Shown here: positions 29,785 through 46,580 of the stretch, one piece after another
Layout: the number at the start of each line of letters is the position of its first letter
Numbering within the stretch: position 1 is the first letter of the stretch
Origin: Monoplex corrugatus
Taxonomy: Eukaryota > Mollusca > Gastropoda > Littorinimorpha > Ranellidae
Direction of reading: 5' to 3'
Length of the DNA stretch: 64,000 nucleotides
Assembly: GCA_030674185.1 (NCBI GenBank)
Contig: JAPXFY010000022.1
Span: 36,100,040-36,164,039, forward strand
The notes under the pieces: model-generated
The model's input: only the letters and a program-made list of their open reading frames with translations
Database searches by the model: none
What the model was told of the DNA's origin: nothing
Program-made: the position numbers and the translations under genes

Positions 29785-32700
29785 TTGAGTATGAATATGC
29801 TACGAATAGGTCATCTGAATGTATGCTCTCTACTCAACAAAATACTAGATGTTGCTGACTGTCTTCATAATTCCAACTCAGTTTACCACTTATTTGGTAT
29901 GACTGAATCACGACTGAATTACGTTTCTAACGTTTTTTGTCAACATTGCAGACTACAGCATGATAAGGAAAGATCTTCAAACCCCAGGCCACACCGACAT
30001 TGCTGTGTACATCCATTACGGCATAAATGAACAAAATGCCCCAAATTACCGTCGTTGCTAAATAAGAAGCTGTGTCTCACAGACACAGAAATTAAAAGCC
30101 AACAAAATACATATAGAATACAAAAAAACTAGAAACATAGTAAAGAACATGGTAAGAAATACAAAACAAATCTGTCTTCTTTCTTCAACAAACTCATTGA
30201 AGACCAAAGAGACACATCAACAACTTGGCGAACTCTGAACGTATTCACTAAGGGTTCTCTTTGAAATGCACTAACATTCCACAGCAACTGACCGCCAACG
30301 CCTTTAATGAACATGTCTTATCTGTGGCTGAAAATCTAACATTAACTGAAACGGATAAACCACTTTATAAACATAACAGCTCGTCCAATTTTGCCAAGAG
30401 AAAAATAAAACAAATGATTAATTCCTCATTCCTTTCATCACCGTTCCAGAAGTCGGAAAATACATTTCCAATACGAGGGGTAATAATTCATCTGTACTGG
30501 ATGTTAAGATGAAACACCAGGAAGGTGCGAATGGGACCCTGAGCGTCAATGCCTCGCCACTCTCCGGAAAATCACTCCCAAGCCCCCGACGCCACTCGAT
30601 AGTCATTTCATCAAGTAAAGGGAGGGGGGGTGGCTGTCTGTCCGTTGCATGACCCATTCGGACCCAGTCATCAGTCAGTTTGTATATAAATCGAACGGCA
30701 AAGGTGGGGAGATGACAAACCCCGGGACATAGCCACACAGCGCACACCAACAAGGTCCAGTCCAGCCTCCAGACCAAGAGAGAATGGAAAACCTGTCTCG
30801 CCCCACTCTGGTCTTCATCTCTCTTTCGGGCAGTCCGCCCTGCCACCAGCTTGCATAGCTGCCGGATCTTTCCCCTTACTATAGTCTCGACAGTTAGCAA
30901 TTGGAAGCTCCCCAACGTTCTCTTACTTCAACCACAGGGGTTGTGTGAACGGCCGCGAAAGTGGCCAGGCATGATACTCCAGACACAGCCCATTTTGCTG
31001 TTCAGCAAAGCCTGACATGCCCCGAACGCGATCCCAAGTTTGCCGTCTTTCCGAGCAGCCAGCACGTCTTTCCCTGCAGTCATCAGGCCTGATTCCCTAA
31101 AGTCAGTGGCCAAGCCACAAGCCGAAGTTAACAAAAAACACCACGAGGGTGTGGATGGGACCCGGAGCACCAATGCCTCGCCAATCTCCGGAAAATCATC
31201 CCCCAAGTTCCCGACGCCACTCAATAGTCATTTCATCAAGGAAGTGGGGGTTGTCCTTATGTTGCATAACCCATTCGAACCCAGTCAAACCGAATGACAA
31301 ACCCCGGGACATCCGCGCAATGCAAATCAACCAAGTGAAGCCCAGCCTCCGGACCTAGAGAGAATGGAAGATCCCCCTCTCGCCCCACTCTGGTCTTCAT
31401 CTCTCTTTCGGGCAGTCTGCCCTGCCACCAACTCGCATAGCTGCCAGCTCCTTCCCCCTTACTGTAGTCTCGACAGTTAGCAGTGGGAAGTGCCCGGTGT
31501 TGCCTTACTTTAAACCACAGGGCAGCAATTTATTAAAACTACCTATGCCTCACATCGTTGACACTCTAACATATATATTCAACTTTGGTATTGATCAGAA
31601 GATCTCAACAGAATTCAAAGAGGCAAAAACAATCCCATTATCAAAGACAGGAGATAAAAGTACTTTAGATAGTATCACTGTCAGTTGTCTAAACTACTGG
31701 AAAGATATGTTCACAAACACATGATGGAATTAATGGAAGGTCATTCCTTATTTCATCCACTCTATTAGGATTCCGTCAACATCATTCTTGCAACACTGCT
31801 CTTTCAAACATAACAAACGCGTGGTTCTGCAAATGATACAAATTTATCCAGGATTCCCTTTTAGACTTTAAGAAAGCATTTGATCCTAATGACCATAAAA
31901 CACTTCTCTCAAAACTTAATGTCTATCTAAATAACACCCATATCCTTCCTTTCTTCCAGCCACACCTTAAGGAAAGGATACAACGTGTATATGCTCATAG
32001 TAGATTCTCGTCTGTAGGAACGGTATTGTTTGGTTACCACAAAAATCAAATACAGGCCTTATCTTATCCTGTGTCTGCATAATGACTCACCCTTGTCTAT
32101 AACGTCAAATTGTGTCGAATATCATATTGCTTGCTGACGATACTACTATAAACACATCTGGGAAACATTTCTGAAACCCAAGAAACATTACAACTATGTA
32201 TAAACCAAGTAACAGAATGGTGCAATGCAAATCATATGCAGATCGATCTTACAAAAACAAAATCAGGGTAATAACAACAAAGTACCAGTTCTCAAAAACT
32301 ACATCTTCAGTTAACTTCAGATGGTGTTAATATAGAGCAAGTTTCAGAGCACCGTGTACTTTGTGTTTACATAGAAGAAAAATTTATATGAGAAGTCCGC
32401 ATTGATCATCTCAGTAAAAGTCATTCTAAGAATTTATTTCTTCTTAGTAAACTGTCATATCTTATCAACACTGAAGCAAAAGAAGCTATTTTACACGGCC
32501 CATATCAAATCCCATGTTGACTATGCACCAATAATATGGGGTGGTTGCATTGCTCTATTGAAGAAAATTAATTTCCTGCACAGAAGAGCAGGAAAACTAT
32601 CCACAGACCAAAAATTGACAAAAAAGCGGGAAATATCATTACTCAAAAAAACTTAAGTACATCAAAAGTACACAAATATTCAGAATTGTGCGCAGATCCA

Positions 32701-33050
32701 CCCCGATATAGTTAACAGAACTATTTACATGTATACCAAGCAAACACCCTACACAAATTCAAGATACAACCTTTATGTGCCAAGGCCAGGATTAGACATT
32801 CAGAACGAGGATCTCCTTTCGTGGCACACATCTCTGGAATACATTGCCCACCAACATCACGTTATGCACATTATTGAACAGTTTTAAACGAAAGCTCCAC
32901 AGATATCTGCTTGAAATGTCGTAAATACTTTTCTGAGTAAACTTCTTTTGTAATGCACATATGCTTGACTGACATATACATGGAAATTAATTTTTCATTT
33001 AAACTTTTTATCACATCTGAGATGTGGTATATGTTATAGTTAATCTATTG
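29785..33050 (+). mobile_element. CR1/jockey-like LINE, interrupted and degraded
   Basis: The plus strand starts with an APE endonuclease N-terminus (IGHLNVCSLLNK and FGMTESRLN, which holds the catalytic Glu, at ~29,805-29,930). It continues through ADYSMIRKDLQTPGH, a linker (FFNKLIEDQRDTS, ~30,180-30,220) and the RT domain. That domain is cut between SSVLD (~30,500) and SNLLKLPMPHIVDTLTY (~31,530) by a 1-kb insertion. After it come FKEAKTIPLSKTGD, HHSCNTALSN, FKKAFDPND, an LADDTT catalytic box (~32,131-32,145), YAPIIWGG, LHRRAGK and the C-terminal HLWN-like and FKRKLHRYL blocks ending near 32,925. Multiple stops and shifts show it is dead. The 3' end is estimated from the last conserved block. 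Confidence 0.78.
30508..31523. mobile_element. 1-kb insertion with long direct repeats, class unknown
   Basis: It interrupts the LINE above. It consists of two imperfect direct repeats, 30,508-30,935 and 31,137-31,523, separated by ~200 bp. Shared landmarks in the same order are AAACACCA, ATGGGACCC, CAATGCCTCGCCA, CTCCGGAAAATCA, CATTTCATCAAG, GACAAACCCCGGGACAT, CTCGCCCCACTCTGGTC, GGGCAGTC and a CCACAGGG end. The first copy has a TATATAAA box (~30,683) in a ~45-bp segment missing from the second. Terminal direct repeats around a short core recall a miniature LTR element. I see no clear primer-binding site, polypurine tract or target duplication, so a partial tandem duplication is equally possible. 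Confidence 0.6.
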
Positions 33051-35141
33051 TCATCGTTGTGTTAATTGGCATGTCTCTCCCCCCCTCCCCCTTCTTTGTT
33101 CTTAATGCTTCCTTTTACTTCCTCCTTTCCTTTTCACCCTGTGTTCTGAACTGTTCTTGGCGTTTTGTTTCTTGGATTATCAAAACAAATCCCTTCTTTT
33201 TGCAGCCTCTCCCCAATGCACCTGTCCTGTATGTATTACATATGCACCTCACAATCTGTTTGTTAGTTTCCATGTTTCATCGGTTTTCCTCTTCCCCAGT
33301 ACATTCATTGTGTCAGCTGTTCATTTAACATTTATCACTGGACAGATAGAAGTCGGTTCGTACGTTAATGGTGTGTGTGTGTGTGTGTGTGTGTCTATGT
33401 GTGTGCGCGCGTGCACGCGCGCGCGTGCGTGCGTGTGTGTTTGTGTGTCTGTCTGTCTGTCTATCTGTCTGTGTGTGTGTTATCTTCGCCACCACATCAA
33501 CGCCCTTAATCTCTTCTCACTGACACTGAATACTTAATACTACAACAAACCCATATTCATTCCATCTCTGTCTCAGTGTAAGGAAATTCACAAGCGTCTT
33601 GGGGCCACTGTCAAAGAAGACTACATTGCTGTTAGGCTGTTTTGGTGATACTTGTTCTCTTCTAACACTCTCTGGACATTAGCTGTTCTGCACACGACAC
33701 AGTCTATAAACAGATACTGACCATCTTCAACGTGCACCAGGTATGGTCGCAGCAAGAGAAACCAAAATGAAGATTATTATGGCAGCAGAACATGACAAGC
33801 CGGACAGCCATTCACCACTGCCTTTCCATTTTCCATTTAAAAGATTGGCCCATGGCCCAGAAATCGTAGGGGCTTTCTCAGAGATTGTCTCACAACCAGG
33901 AGGTGGTAGAGACTTCAACTTTTCTTGGGGCCAGTATCACAAAGGCGGTGCTCATTTCCTCTTTCTGCTTTGTTCTCCCCTGTCCTGAACAGAATTTGCA
34001 GCTGGTTAAACTGAAGTCTGCACGCACGAAGTTAAATTTAGAACTTCAGATTTTTTCTATCAGATTAAAAAACAAGAACACAACTTTTGCTTCAGCCAGA
34101 CCTCAGTATCTTTATGTGCATAAGAATATTCCTGTATGACTTAATACCCCTACTACCATTCCCGGCAGCAAAAGGTCTCGCTCTACCTTCTTGTCAGTGG
34201 CACTGAATGCAGCATTCCGCTGTGGTCATTGTCCGCTTTTATCATTTGTACTGTCATCAGTTTAACAGCCAACGTGCTCCATTCAACCCGTTCATGAGAT
34301 GTTTTCAGATTTAGTTATCAAAACGTTTGGCACAAATACGTGACAGGTGTCCAGCTCTACAATTAAAAAATTGTACCTTGCTAAGACTTCATGCTGAGGT
34401 TGTTTTCAAGCTGTCAGTCTTATTTAGAGACCTTCGTGAAATGCTGTAGACTTACTGCAATGATGCCGACTGTGCTCGCTAAGGTTGCCTTAGTCTGTAG
34501 TCAAATGGTGTGAGTGTAATAGCTACATTGTATGTACCGGTAGATGAGATGTGTTTTACACCCAACGTCTGTGATGATTGATGAGTTTATTTGTTTGTTT
34601 TTACTCAGAATTTGTAGGGCTTTATCTATTTTTCTCCTTATATTCAGTAGCCACAAAATGTGACTGTGGGCCAATACAGCCAACGAAACTTAAGTCAGCT
34701 ACACTACAAGATAGTACTCTGACAGAGCTCCCTTAAGAGTCTTTTCCTCCTACTCAACGAAACATCAATTTTTGTTGTGATTTTCCCTTGACGTTTTGTT
34801 TTTTTGTTTGTTTGTTTGTTTGTTTATTTGTTTGTTTGTTTGTTGTACGCTTGACAAAAAGGCCAGTTGGGCGTTAATTTATTCTCGTCTTGTTTTGTGA
34901 ATTGAATATGCGTTGTAATTGTTTTCATCTGCTTTTGGTCCCCACAGATTTTTCTTAGTGTGTGTGTTTACGGAATGGGGGGGGGGGGGGGGCATGAAAC
35001 ACGAGCTGCTGCCGTATAGAGAGCAGCTCATCGTGCCTCTGCTGCATGATTTTGTTTTTCATTGTCCAATATATGCATGTTTTTGTTCACATACTATAGT
35101 GTATTTATGCAGAATGTATCCAGAACAATACCTATGTTGCC

Positions 35142-35143
<2 letters not shown>
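33051..35143. other. No gene recognised; small microsatellites
   Basis: About 2.1 kb. It contains a GT/GC-rich microsatellite (33,370-33,480), GTTT units (34,797-34,845) and a G run (~34,977-34,993). Frames up to ~126 codons overlap the microsatellite or lack any domain I know. Confidence 0.55.
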
Positions 35144-35204
<61 letters not shown>

Positions 35205-35218
35205 CGTGCGTGCGTGGG
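35144..35218. repeat. (GT)n microsatellite
   Basis: About 30 GT units ending in GCGTGC variants. Confidence 0.96.
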
Positions 35219-35330
35219 CGCCTGCGTGTCTGCGTACGTGGGGGCGGGGAGGGATCGGATGGGTGGTTGATTTCTTTTAAGGGTGGATATTTGTTTCCTG
35301 TTTGTTTTTGTTTAGTTTTGTTTTGCTTTG

Positions 35331-35334
<4 letters not shown>

Positions 35335-35363
<29 letters not shown>

Positions 35364-35479
35364 ATGAACATTTAGTACGCCTAATCAAATTAATGCCCTA
35401 AGCGTTTACAATGGCAAAACATATAACCAGAATCACAAGCACACACACACACGCCCACAGAAGCACCCACACACACACA

Positions 35480-35511
<32 letters not shown>

Positions 35512-37075
35512 GCATGACATGCAAATACAATGACACATTGACACTAAGACACTATAATGTCACCATTACATTACATGGGGGGAAGGGGGCAGAGATTACC
35601 AGTTTTGGGAAACAGGTGAGTTTTGAGGGAGCGTTTGAATGTGGACAGAGAGGGTGAGTATCTAAGAGAGCGAGGTAACTGATTCCAGATGGTTGGAGCT
35701 TGATAGGAAAAAGAACGCTGCCCAAACCTTTTAGTGCGGACTATGGGGATACTATAGAGACGGGTGTCAGATGAGGACCGCAAAGCTCGAGATGGCGTGT
35801 AGAGATGTAACAGATGGGTGAGATACTCAGGACAGGAAGACTCAATAGATTTGAAGCAGAGGCAGGCAATCTTGTAGGATATTCTTTGCTGAACAGGGAG
35901 CCAGTGGAGAGAACAGAGCAATGGCGTAACATGGTTAAATTTTGAAGAGCGGAAGATGAGACGGGCAGCATGATTTTGAACTTTCTGAAGTTTGTTAATG
36001 AGATGAGAGGGGGAACCAGAAAAAAGAGCATTACAGTAATCGAGACGGGATAGAACAAATGCACGACAAGAGCCTTTGTCGTGTCTTCTGAGAGGAGGTG
36101 ACGGATAGAAGCAATTCGGCGGAGTTCAAGAAAACAAGTCCGACAGACGTTGCTCACATGCTGGTGGAAGGACAGGGTTTGATCAAGAGTTACACCAAGG
36201 TTACGGGCAAAATGGGAGAGAGGGATAGATGAGTCAACAAGTGTGACAGAGGTTGGAAGAGAGGGGTGATTTTGGAGTTTGGGTGGGGTGATCAAGATCA
36301 ATTCGGATTTCTCTTCATTTAATTTCAGTTTGTTTTCAGTCATCCAATCCTTCAGGTCAGCTACACAAGATTGGGTTTTCTGGATCATGATGGGAAGGTC
36401 AGGGAGAGGCCCAGAGACATACAGCTGATTGTCATCCGAGAAAGAATGATGCTGAAGCAGGTGTTCTTGGACAATAGAGGAGACAGGGTAGGTGTAGAGA
36501 ATGAAAAGTAGGGGGCCCAGAACAGATCCTTGTGGCACTCCGTAAGTCAGACAGGAAGGATTAGAAGAAAGACCATTGACAGAAACTACTTGCAGACGAT
36601 TGGTGAAGTAAGAATGAAACCAGTTCAAGACAGTATCATGGAGCCCAAAAGAGTGATGTAGACGGGAGAGAAGGATAGAGTGGTCAATAGTGTCAAAGGC
36701 AGCAGATAGGTCCAAGAGAGTCAAAAGTGATACGTTGTTAGAGTCGAGAGTAGTCAGTAAGTCGTTGCAGATTTTGAGAAGAGCAGTTTCGGTACTATGT
36801 CCAGAACGGTAAGCAGACTGAAGGGAATAGACAAGGTTATTGGAATGAAGGTGGTTTAACAGCTGGTCAAGAACAACTTTCTCTAAGACCTTGGAAAGAA
36901 AAGGAAGATTTGACACAGGTCTATAGTTTTTCAAATTCTCAGGGTCAAGAGTCGTCTTTTTTAGAAGAGGTCTTACAATTGCTGACTTGAAAGAAGAAGG
37001 AAAGGAGCCAGTTGAGAGGGAATGGTTAATGATATTTCTTGTGCATTCTGCACTCGGTATCTCAGTTTTTTCATC
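35335..37075 (-). mobile_element. CR1/L2-like LINE: RT to 3' tail, minus strand
   Basis: In minus orientation: [17 protein letters not shown] (about 37,010-36,950), [26 protein letters not shown] (first catalytic Asp), [22 protein letters not shown] (~36,445-36,420; the family box is FADDTQLYV, so two positions changed but both Asp kept), then RNLGVTLD. A frameshift follows near 36,070 and the C-terminal domain continues ([39 protein letters not shown]) to 35,571. The 3' UTR holds a (TG)n tract in element orientation (35,440-35,515), and the tail is (ATT)n at about 35,362-35,337. The layout matches the satellite-embedded copies. It is 5'-truncated and frameshifted. Confidence 0.87.
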
Positions 37076-37215
37076 GGTTCAAAAAGAAATGAAAAAAAGA
37101 GGAAGGCGTACACGCCACTACCATTTAAGGTCTTGTGCAGAGGATACAAATCTGTATCCGAAACAGGAATCGAAAGCCAGAGCATCTTGAAGTATTACAC
37201 CATCATGCCACACAA

Positions 37216-37712
37216 CACATTTACACCCTGCGTTGGTTATTTTACACCCTGCATACTTCCTTGGTTATTTTACACCCTGCATACTTCCTTGGTTATTTTA
37301 CACCCTGCATACTTCCTTGGTTATTTTACACCCTGCATACTTCCTTGGTTATTTTACACCCTGCATACTTCCTTAGTTATTTTACACCCTGCATACTTCC
37401 TTAGTTATTTTACACCCTGCATACTTCCTTGGTTATTTTACACCCTGCATACTTCCTTGGTTATTTTACACCCTGCATACTTCCTTGGTTATTTTACACC
37501 CTGCATACTTCCTTGGTTATTTTACACCCTGCATACTTCCTTGGTTATTTTACACCCTGCATACTTCCTTAGTTATTTTACACCCTGCATACTTCCTTGG
37601 TTATTTTACACCCTGCATACTTCCTTAGTTATTTTACACCCTGCATACTTCCTTAGTTATTTTACACCCTGCATACTTCCTTGGTTATTTTACACCCTGC
37701 ATACTTCCTTGG
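37216..37712. repeat. 28-bp minisatellite, about 18 copies
   Basis: Units contain TTATTTTACACCCTGCATAC then TTCCTTGG or TTCCTTAG. Copies are nearly identical: the main variation is G or A at one position. It directly precedes the 22-bp satellite and shares only the short TTATTT(T)ACAC resemblance with it. Confidence 0.96.
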
Positions 37713-37732
37713 TGACTAAGGACTTTACAACA

Positions 37733-40234
37733 GATTACTTCACACAGGCCAACAGGTTACTTCACACAGGCCAACAGGTTACTTCACACAGGCCAACAGG
37801 TTGCTTCATACAGGCCAACAGGTTATTTCACACAGGCCAACAGGCTGCTTCACACAGGTCAACACGTTACTTCACACAGGCCAACAGGTTATTTCACACA
37901 GGCCAACAGGATATTTCACACAGGCCAAAAGGATATTTCACACAGGCCAACAGGTTATTTGACACAGGCCAACACGTTACTTCACACAGATCAAAACGTT
38001 ACTTCACACAGGTCAACAGGTTATTTCACACAGGCCAACAGGTTACTTCACACAGGCCAACAGGTTATTTCACACAGGTCAACACGTTACTTCACACAGG
38101 CCAACAGGTTATTTCACACAGGTCAACACGTTACTTCACACAGGTCAACACGTTACTTCACACAGGCCAACAGGTTACTTCACACAGGCCAACACGTTAC
38201 TTCACACAGGTCAACACGTTACTTCACACAGGCCAACAGGTTATTTCACACAGGTCAACAGGTTACTTCACACAGGCCAACACGTTACTTCACACAGGCC
38301 AACAGGTTATTTCACACAGGCCAACACGTTAGTTCACACAGGTCAACACGTTACTTCACACAGGCCAACAGGTTATTTCACACAGGCCAACAGGTTACTT
38401 CACACAGGTCAACAGGTTATTTCACACAGGCCAACAGGTTACTTCACACAGGCCAACAGGTTATTTCACACAGGTCAACAGGTTATTTCACACAGGCCAA
38501 CAGGTTACTTCACACAGGTCAACAGGTTACTTCACACAGGCCAACACGTTTTTCACACAGGCCAACAGGTTATTTCACACAGGCCAACACGTTATTTCAC
38601 ACAGATCAACACGTTACTTCACACAGGCCAACAGGTTATTTCACACAGGTCAACAGGTTATTTCACACAGGCCAACAGGTTACTTCACACAGGTCAACAC
38701 GTTACTTCACACAGGTCAACACGTTATTTCACACAGGCCAACAGGTTGCTTCACACATGTCAACACGTTATTTCACACAGGCCAACAGGTTGCTTCACAG
38801 ACCAACTGGTCACTTCATGCAGGCCAACAGGTTACTTCACACAGGCCAACATGTTATTTCAAACAGGCTGAATAGGTTCCTTTACATACACCAACAGGTT
38901 ACTTCACATAGGCCAATAGTTACTTCACATAGGCCAACAGGTTACTTCACATAGGTCAACATGTTACTTCGCATAGGTTAAATAGGTTAATTCACATAGG
39001 CCAACAGGTTACTTCACATAGGCCAATAGGTTACTTCACACAGGCCAACATGTTACTTGATATAGGCCAACAGGTTACTTCATATAGACCAACAGGTTAT
39101 TTCACAGAGGCCAACAGGTTATTTCACACAGGCCAACAGGTTATTTCACACAGGTCAACAGGTTACTTCACACAGGCCAACTGGTTACTTCACACAGGTC
39201 AACAGGTTACTTCACACAGGTCAACAGGTTATTTCACACAGGCCAACAGGTTACTTCACACAGGCCAACAGGTTACTTCACACAGGCCAACTGGTTACTT
39301 CACACAGGCCAACTGGTTACTTCACACAGGCCAACATGTTACTTCACACAGGCCAACAGGTTACTTCACACAAGCCAACAGGTTATTTCACACAGGGCAA
39401 CCGGTTATTTCACACAGGCCAACAGGTTTCACACAGGCCAACAGGTTGCTTCACACAGTCCAACTGGTTATTTCACACAAGCCAACGGTTATTTCACACA
39501 GGCCAACAGGTTACTTCACACAGGCCAACAGGGTACTTCACATAGGCCAACTTTTTATTTCACATAGGCCAACAGGTTATTTCAAACAGGCCAACAGGTT
39601 ATTTCACACACGTCAACAGGTTATTTCACACAGGCCAACAGGTTATTTCACACAGGCCAACTGGTTATTTCACACAGGCCAACAGGTTATTTCACACAGG
39701 CCAACTGGTTATTTCACACAGGCCAACAAGTTATTTCACACAGGTCAACAGGTTATTTCACACAGGTCAACAGGCTATTTCACACAGGCCAACAGGTTAC
39801 TTCACATAGTCCAACTTGTTATTTCACATAGGCCAACTGGTTATTTCACATAGGCCAACTGGTTATTTCACACAGGTGAACAGGTTATTTCACACAGGCC
39901 AACAGGTTATTTCACACAGGTCAACAGGTTATTTCACACAGGTCAACAGGTTATTTCACACAGGCCAACAGGTTATTTCACACAGGCCAACAGGTTACGT
40001 CACACAGGCCAACAGGTTATTTCACACAGGTCAACAGGTTATTTCACACAGGTTATCAGGCTATTTCACACAGGTCAACAGGTGATTTCACACAGGCAAC
40101 AGGTTATTTCAAATAGGTCAACACGTTACTTCACACAGGTCAACAAGTTACTTCACACAGGTCAACAGGTTATTTCACACAGGCCAACAGGTTATTTCAC
40201 ACAGGTCAACAGGTTATTTCACACAGGCCAACAG
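37733..40234. repeat. 22-bp satellite, block 1 (type I)
   Basis: About 114 tandem monomers with a CACAGGCCAACAGG core and a TTATTTCA or TTACTTCA joint. GGTCAACACG and similar variants recur. Because 22 leaves a remainder of one when divided by three and the unit holds no stop in any plus frame, all three plus frames stay open for hundreds of codons. A HTGQQVISHRPTGYFTQANR-type 22-residue cycle results. These frames are artefacts of the repeat. The right end carries marker variants (39,806-40,230) that reappear after the LINE copies. Confidence 0.97.
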
Positions 40235-42200
<1,966 letters not shown>

Positions 42201-44617
42201 TCACACAGATCAACATGTTACTTAACACAGGTCAACAGGTGATTTCACACAGGCAACAGGTTATTTCAAATAGGTCAACACGTTACTTCACACAGGTCAA
42301 CAAGTTACTTCACACAGGTCAACAGGTTATTTCACACAGGTCAACAGGTTATTTCACACAGGCCAACAGGTTATTTCACACAGGCCAACAGGTTACGTCA
42401 CACAGGCCAACAGGTTATTTCACACAGGCCAACAGGTTACGTCACACAGGCCACCAAGTTATTTCACACAGGTCAACAGGTTATTTCACACAGGTCAACA
42501 GGCTATTTCACACAGGCCAACAGGTTACTTCACATAGTCCAACTTGTTATTTCACATAGGCCAACTGGTTATTTCACATAGGCCAACTGGTTATTTCACA
42601 CAGGTGAACAGGTTATTTCACACAGGCCAACAGGTTATTTCACACAGGTCAACAGGTTATTTCACACAGGTCAACACGTTACTTCACACAGGCCAACAGA
42701 TTACTTCACACAGGCCAACAGGTTATTTCACACAGGCCAACAGGTTATTTCTCACAGGCCACCAGGTTACTTCACACAGGTCGACAGATTGCTTCACACA
42801 GGTCAACACGTTACTTCACACAGGTCAACACGTTACTTCACACAGGTCAACAGGTTATTTCACACAGGCCAACAGGTTATTTCACACAGGTCAACAGGTT
42901 ATTTCACACAGGCCAACAGGTTATTTCACACAGGCCAACAGGTTATTTCATACAGGTCAACAGGTTACTTCGCACAGGCCAACAGGTTCTTTCACACAGG
43001 TCAACAGATTACTTCACACAGGCCAACAGGTTATTTCACACAGGTCAACAGATTACTTCACACAGGCCAACAGGTTATTTCACACAGGCCAACATGTTAT
43101 TTCACACAGGTCAACAGATTACTTCACACAGGTCAGCACGTTACTTCACACAGGTCAACACGTTACTTCACACAGATCAACACGTTACTTCACACAGGCC
43201 AACAGGTTATTTCACACAGGCCAACAGGTTATTTCACACAGACCAACAGGTTATTTCACCCAGATCAACATGTTACTTCACACAGGTCAACAGGTTACTT
43301 CGCACAGGTCAACAGGTTACTTCACACAGGCCAACAGGTTATTTCACACAGGTCAACAGGTTATTTCTCACAGGCCACCAGGTTACTTCACACAGGTCAA
43401 CAGGTTACTTCACACAGGTCAACAGGTTACTTCGCACAGGTCAACAGGTTACTTCACACAGGTCAACAGGTTACTTCACACAGGTCAACAGGTTATTTCA
43501 CACAGGTCAACAGGTTATTTCACACAGGTCAACAGGTTATTTCACACAGGCCAACAGGTTATTTCACACAGGCCAACAGTTTTTTTCACACAGGTCAACA
43601 GGTTACTTCACACAGGTCAAAATGTTACCTCCCACAGATCAACATGTTACTTCACGCAGGCCAACATGTTACTTCACATAGGCCATCATTTTATTTTACA
43701 CAGGCCAACAGGTTGTTTTACATAGGCCAACAGATTTCACAGGCCAACAGGTTGTTTTACATAGGCCAACAGGTTGTTTTACACAGGTCAACAGATTACA
43801 CAGGCCAACAGGTTACACAGGCCAACAGATTACACAGGCCAACAGGTTGTTTTACATAGGCCAACAGATTACACAGGCCAACAGGTTGTTTTACACAGGT
43901 CAACAGGTTGTTTTACACAGGTCAACAGATTACACAGGCCAACAAATTACACAGGCCAACAGATCACACAGGCCAACAGGTTGTTTTACACAGGCCAACA
44001 GGTTGTTTTACACAGGCCAACAGGTTGTTTTACACAGGCCAAAAGATTACACAGGCCAACAGATTACACAGGCCAACAGATCACACAGGCCAACAGGTTA
44101 CACAGGCCAACAGATTACACAGGCCAACAGGTTGTTTTACATAGGCCAACAGATTACACATGCCAACAGGTTGTTTTACAATGGTCAACAGGTTGTTTTA
44201 CACAGGTCAACAGATTACACAAGCCAACAGGTTACACAGGCCAACAGATTACACAGGCCAACAGGTTGTTTTACACAGGCCAACAGGTTGTTTTACACAG
44301 GTCAACAGATTACACAGGCCAACAGATTACACAGGCCAACAGATTACACAGGCCAACAGGTTGTTTTACACAGGCCAACAGATTACACAGGCCAACAGGT
44401 TGTTTTATATAGGCCAACAGGTTGTTTTACATAGGCCAACAGGTTGTTTTACATAGGCCAATAGGTTGTTTACATAGGCCAACAGGTTGTTTTACATAGG
44501 CCAACAGGTTGTTTTACATAGGTCAACAGGTTGTTTTACACAGGTCAACTGGTTGTTTTACACAGGCCAACGGGTTGTTTTACACAGGTCAACAGGTTAT
44601 TTCACACAGGCCAACAG
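42201..44617. repeat. 22-bp satellite, block 2 (type I then type II)
   Basis: From 42,201 to about 43,690 it is type I monomers (TTATTTCA/TTACTTCA joints). From about 43,690 it is type II, mixing 22-bp monomers with a TTGTTTTA joint and 17-bp monomers (CACAGGCCAACAGATTA), the latter shorter by five bases. The type II stretch is about 930 bp and leads into LINE copy B. This is the longest of the intact unit spacers. Confidence 0.96.

Positions 44618-46580
<1,963 letters not shown>

Noticed and set aside
30508..31523. Firm call of an LTR retrotransposon
   Set aside because: No primer-binding site, polypurine tract, gag/pol remnant or target duplication was seen. It is kept as an unknown insertion.
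42201..44617. CRISPR-like array of short repeats
   Set aside because: Monomers are directly adjacent without unique spacers, and the surroundings are animal transposons. It is ordinary satellite DNA.
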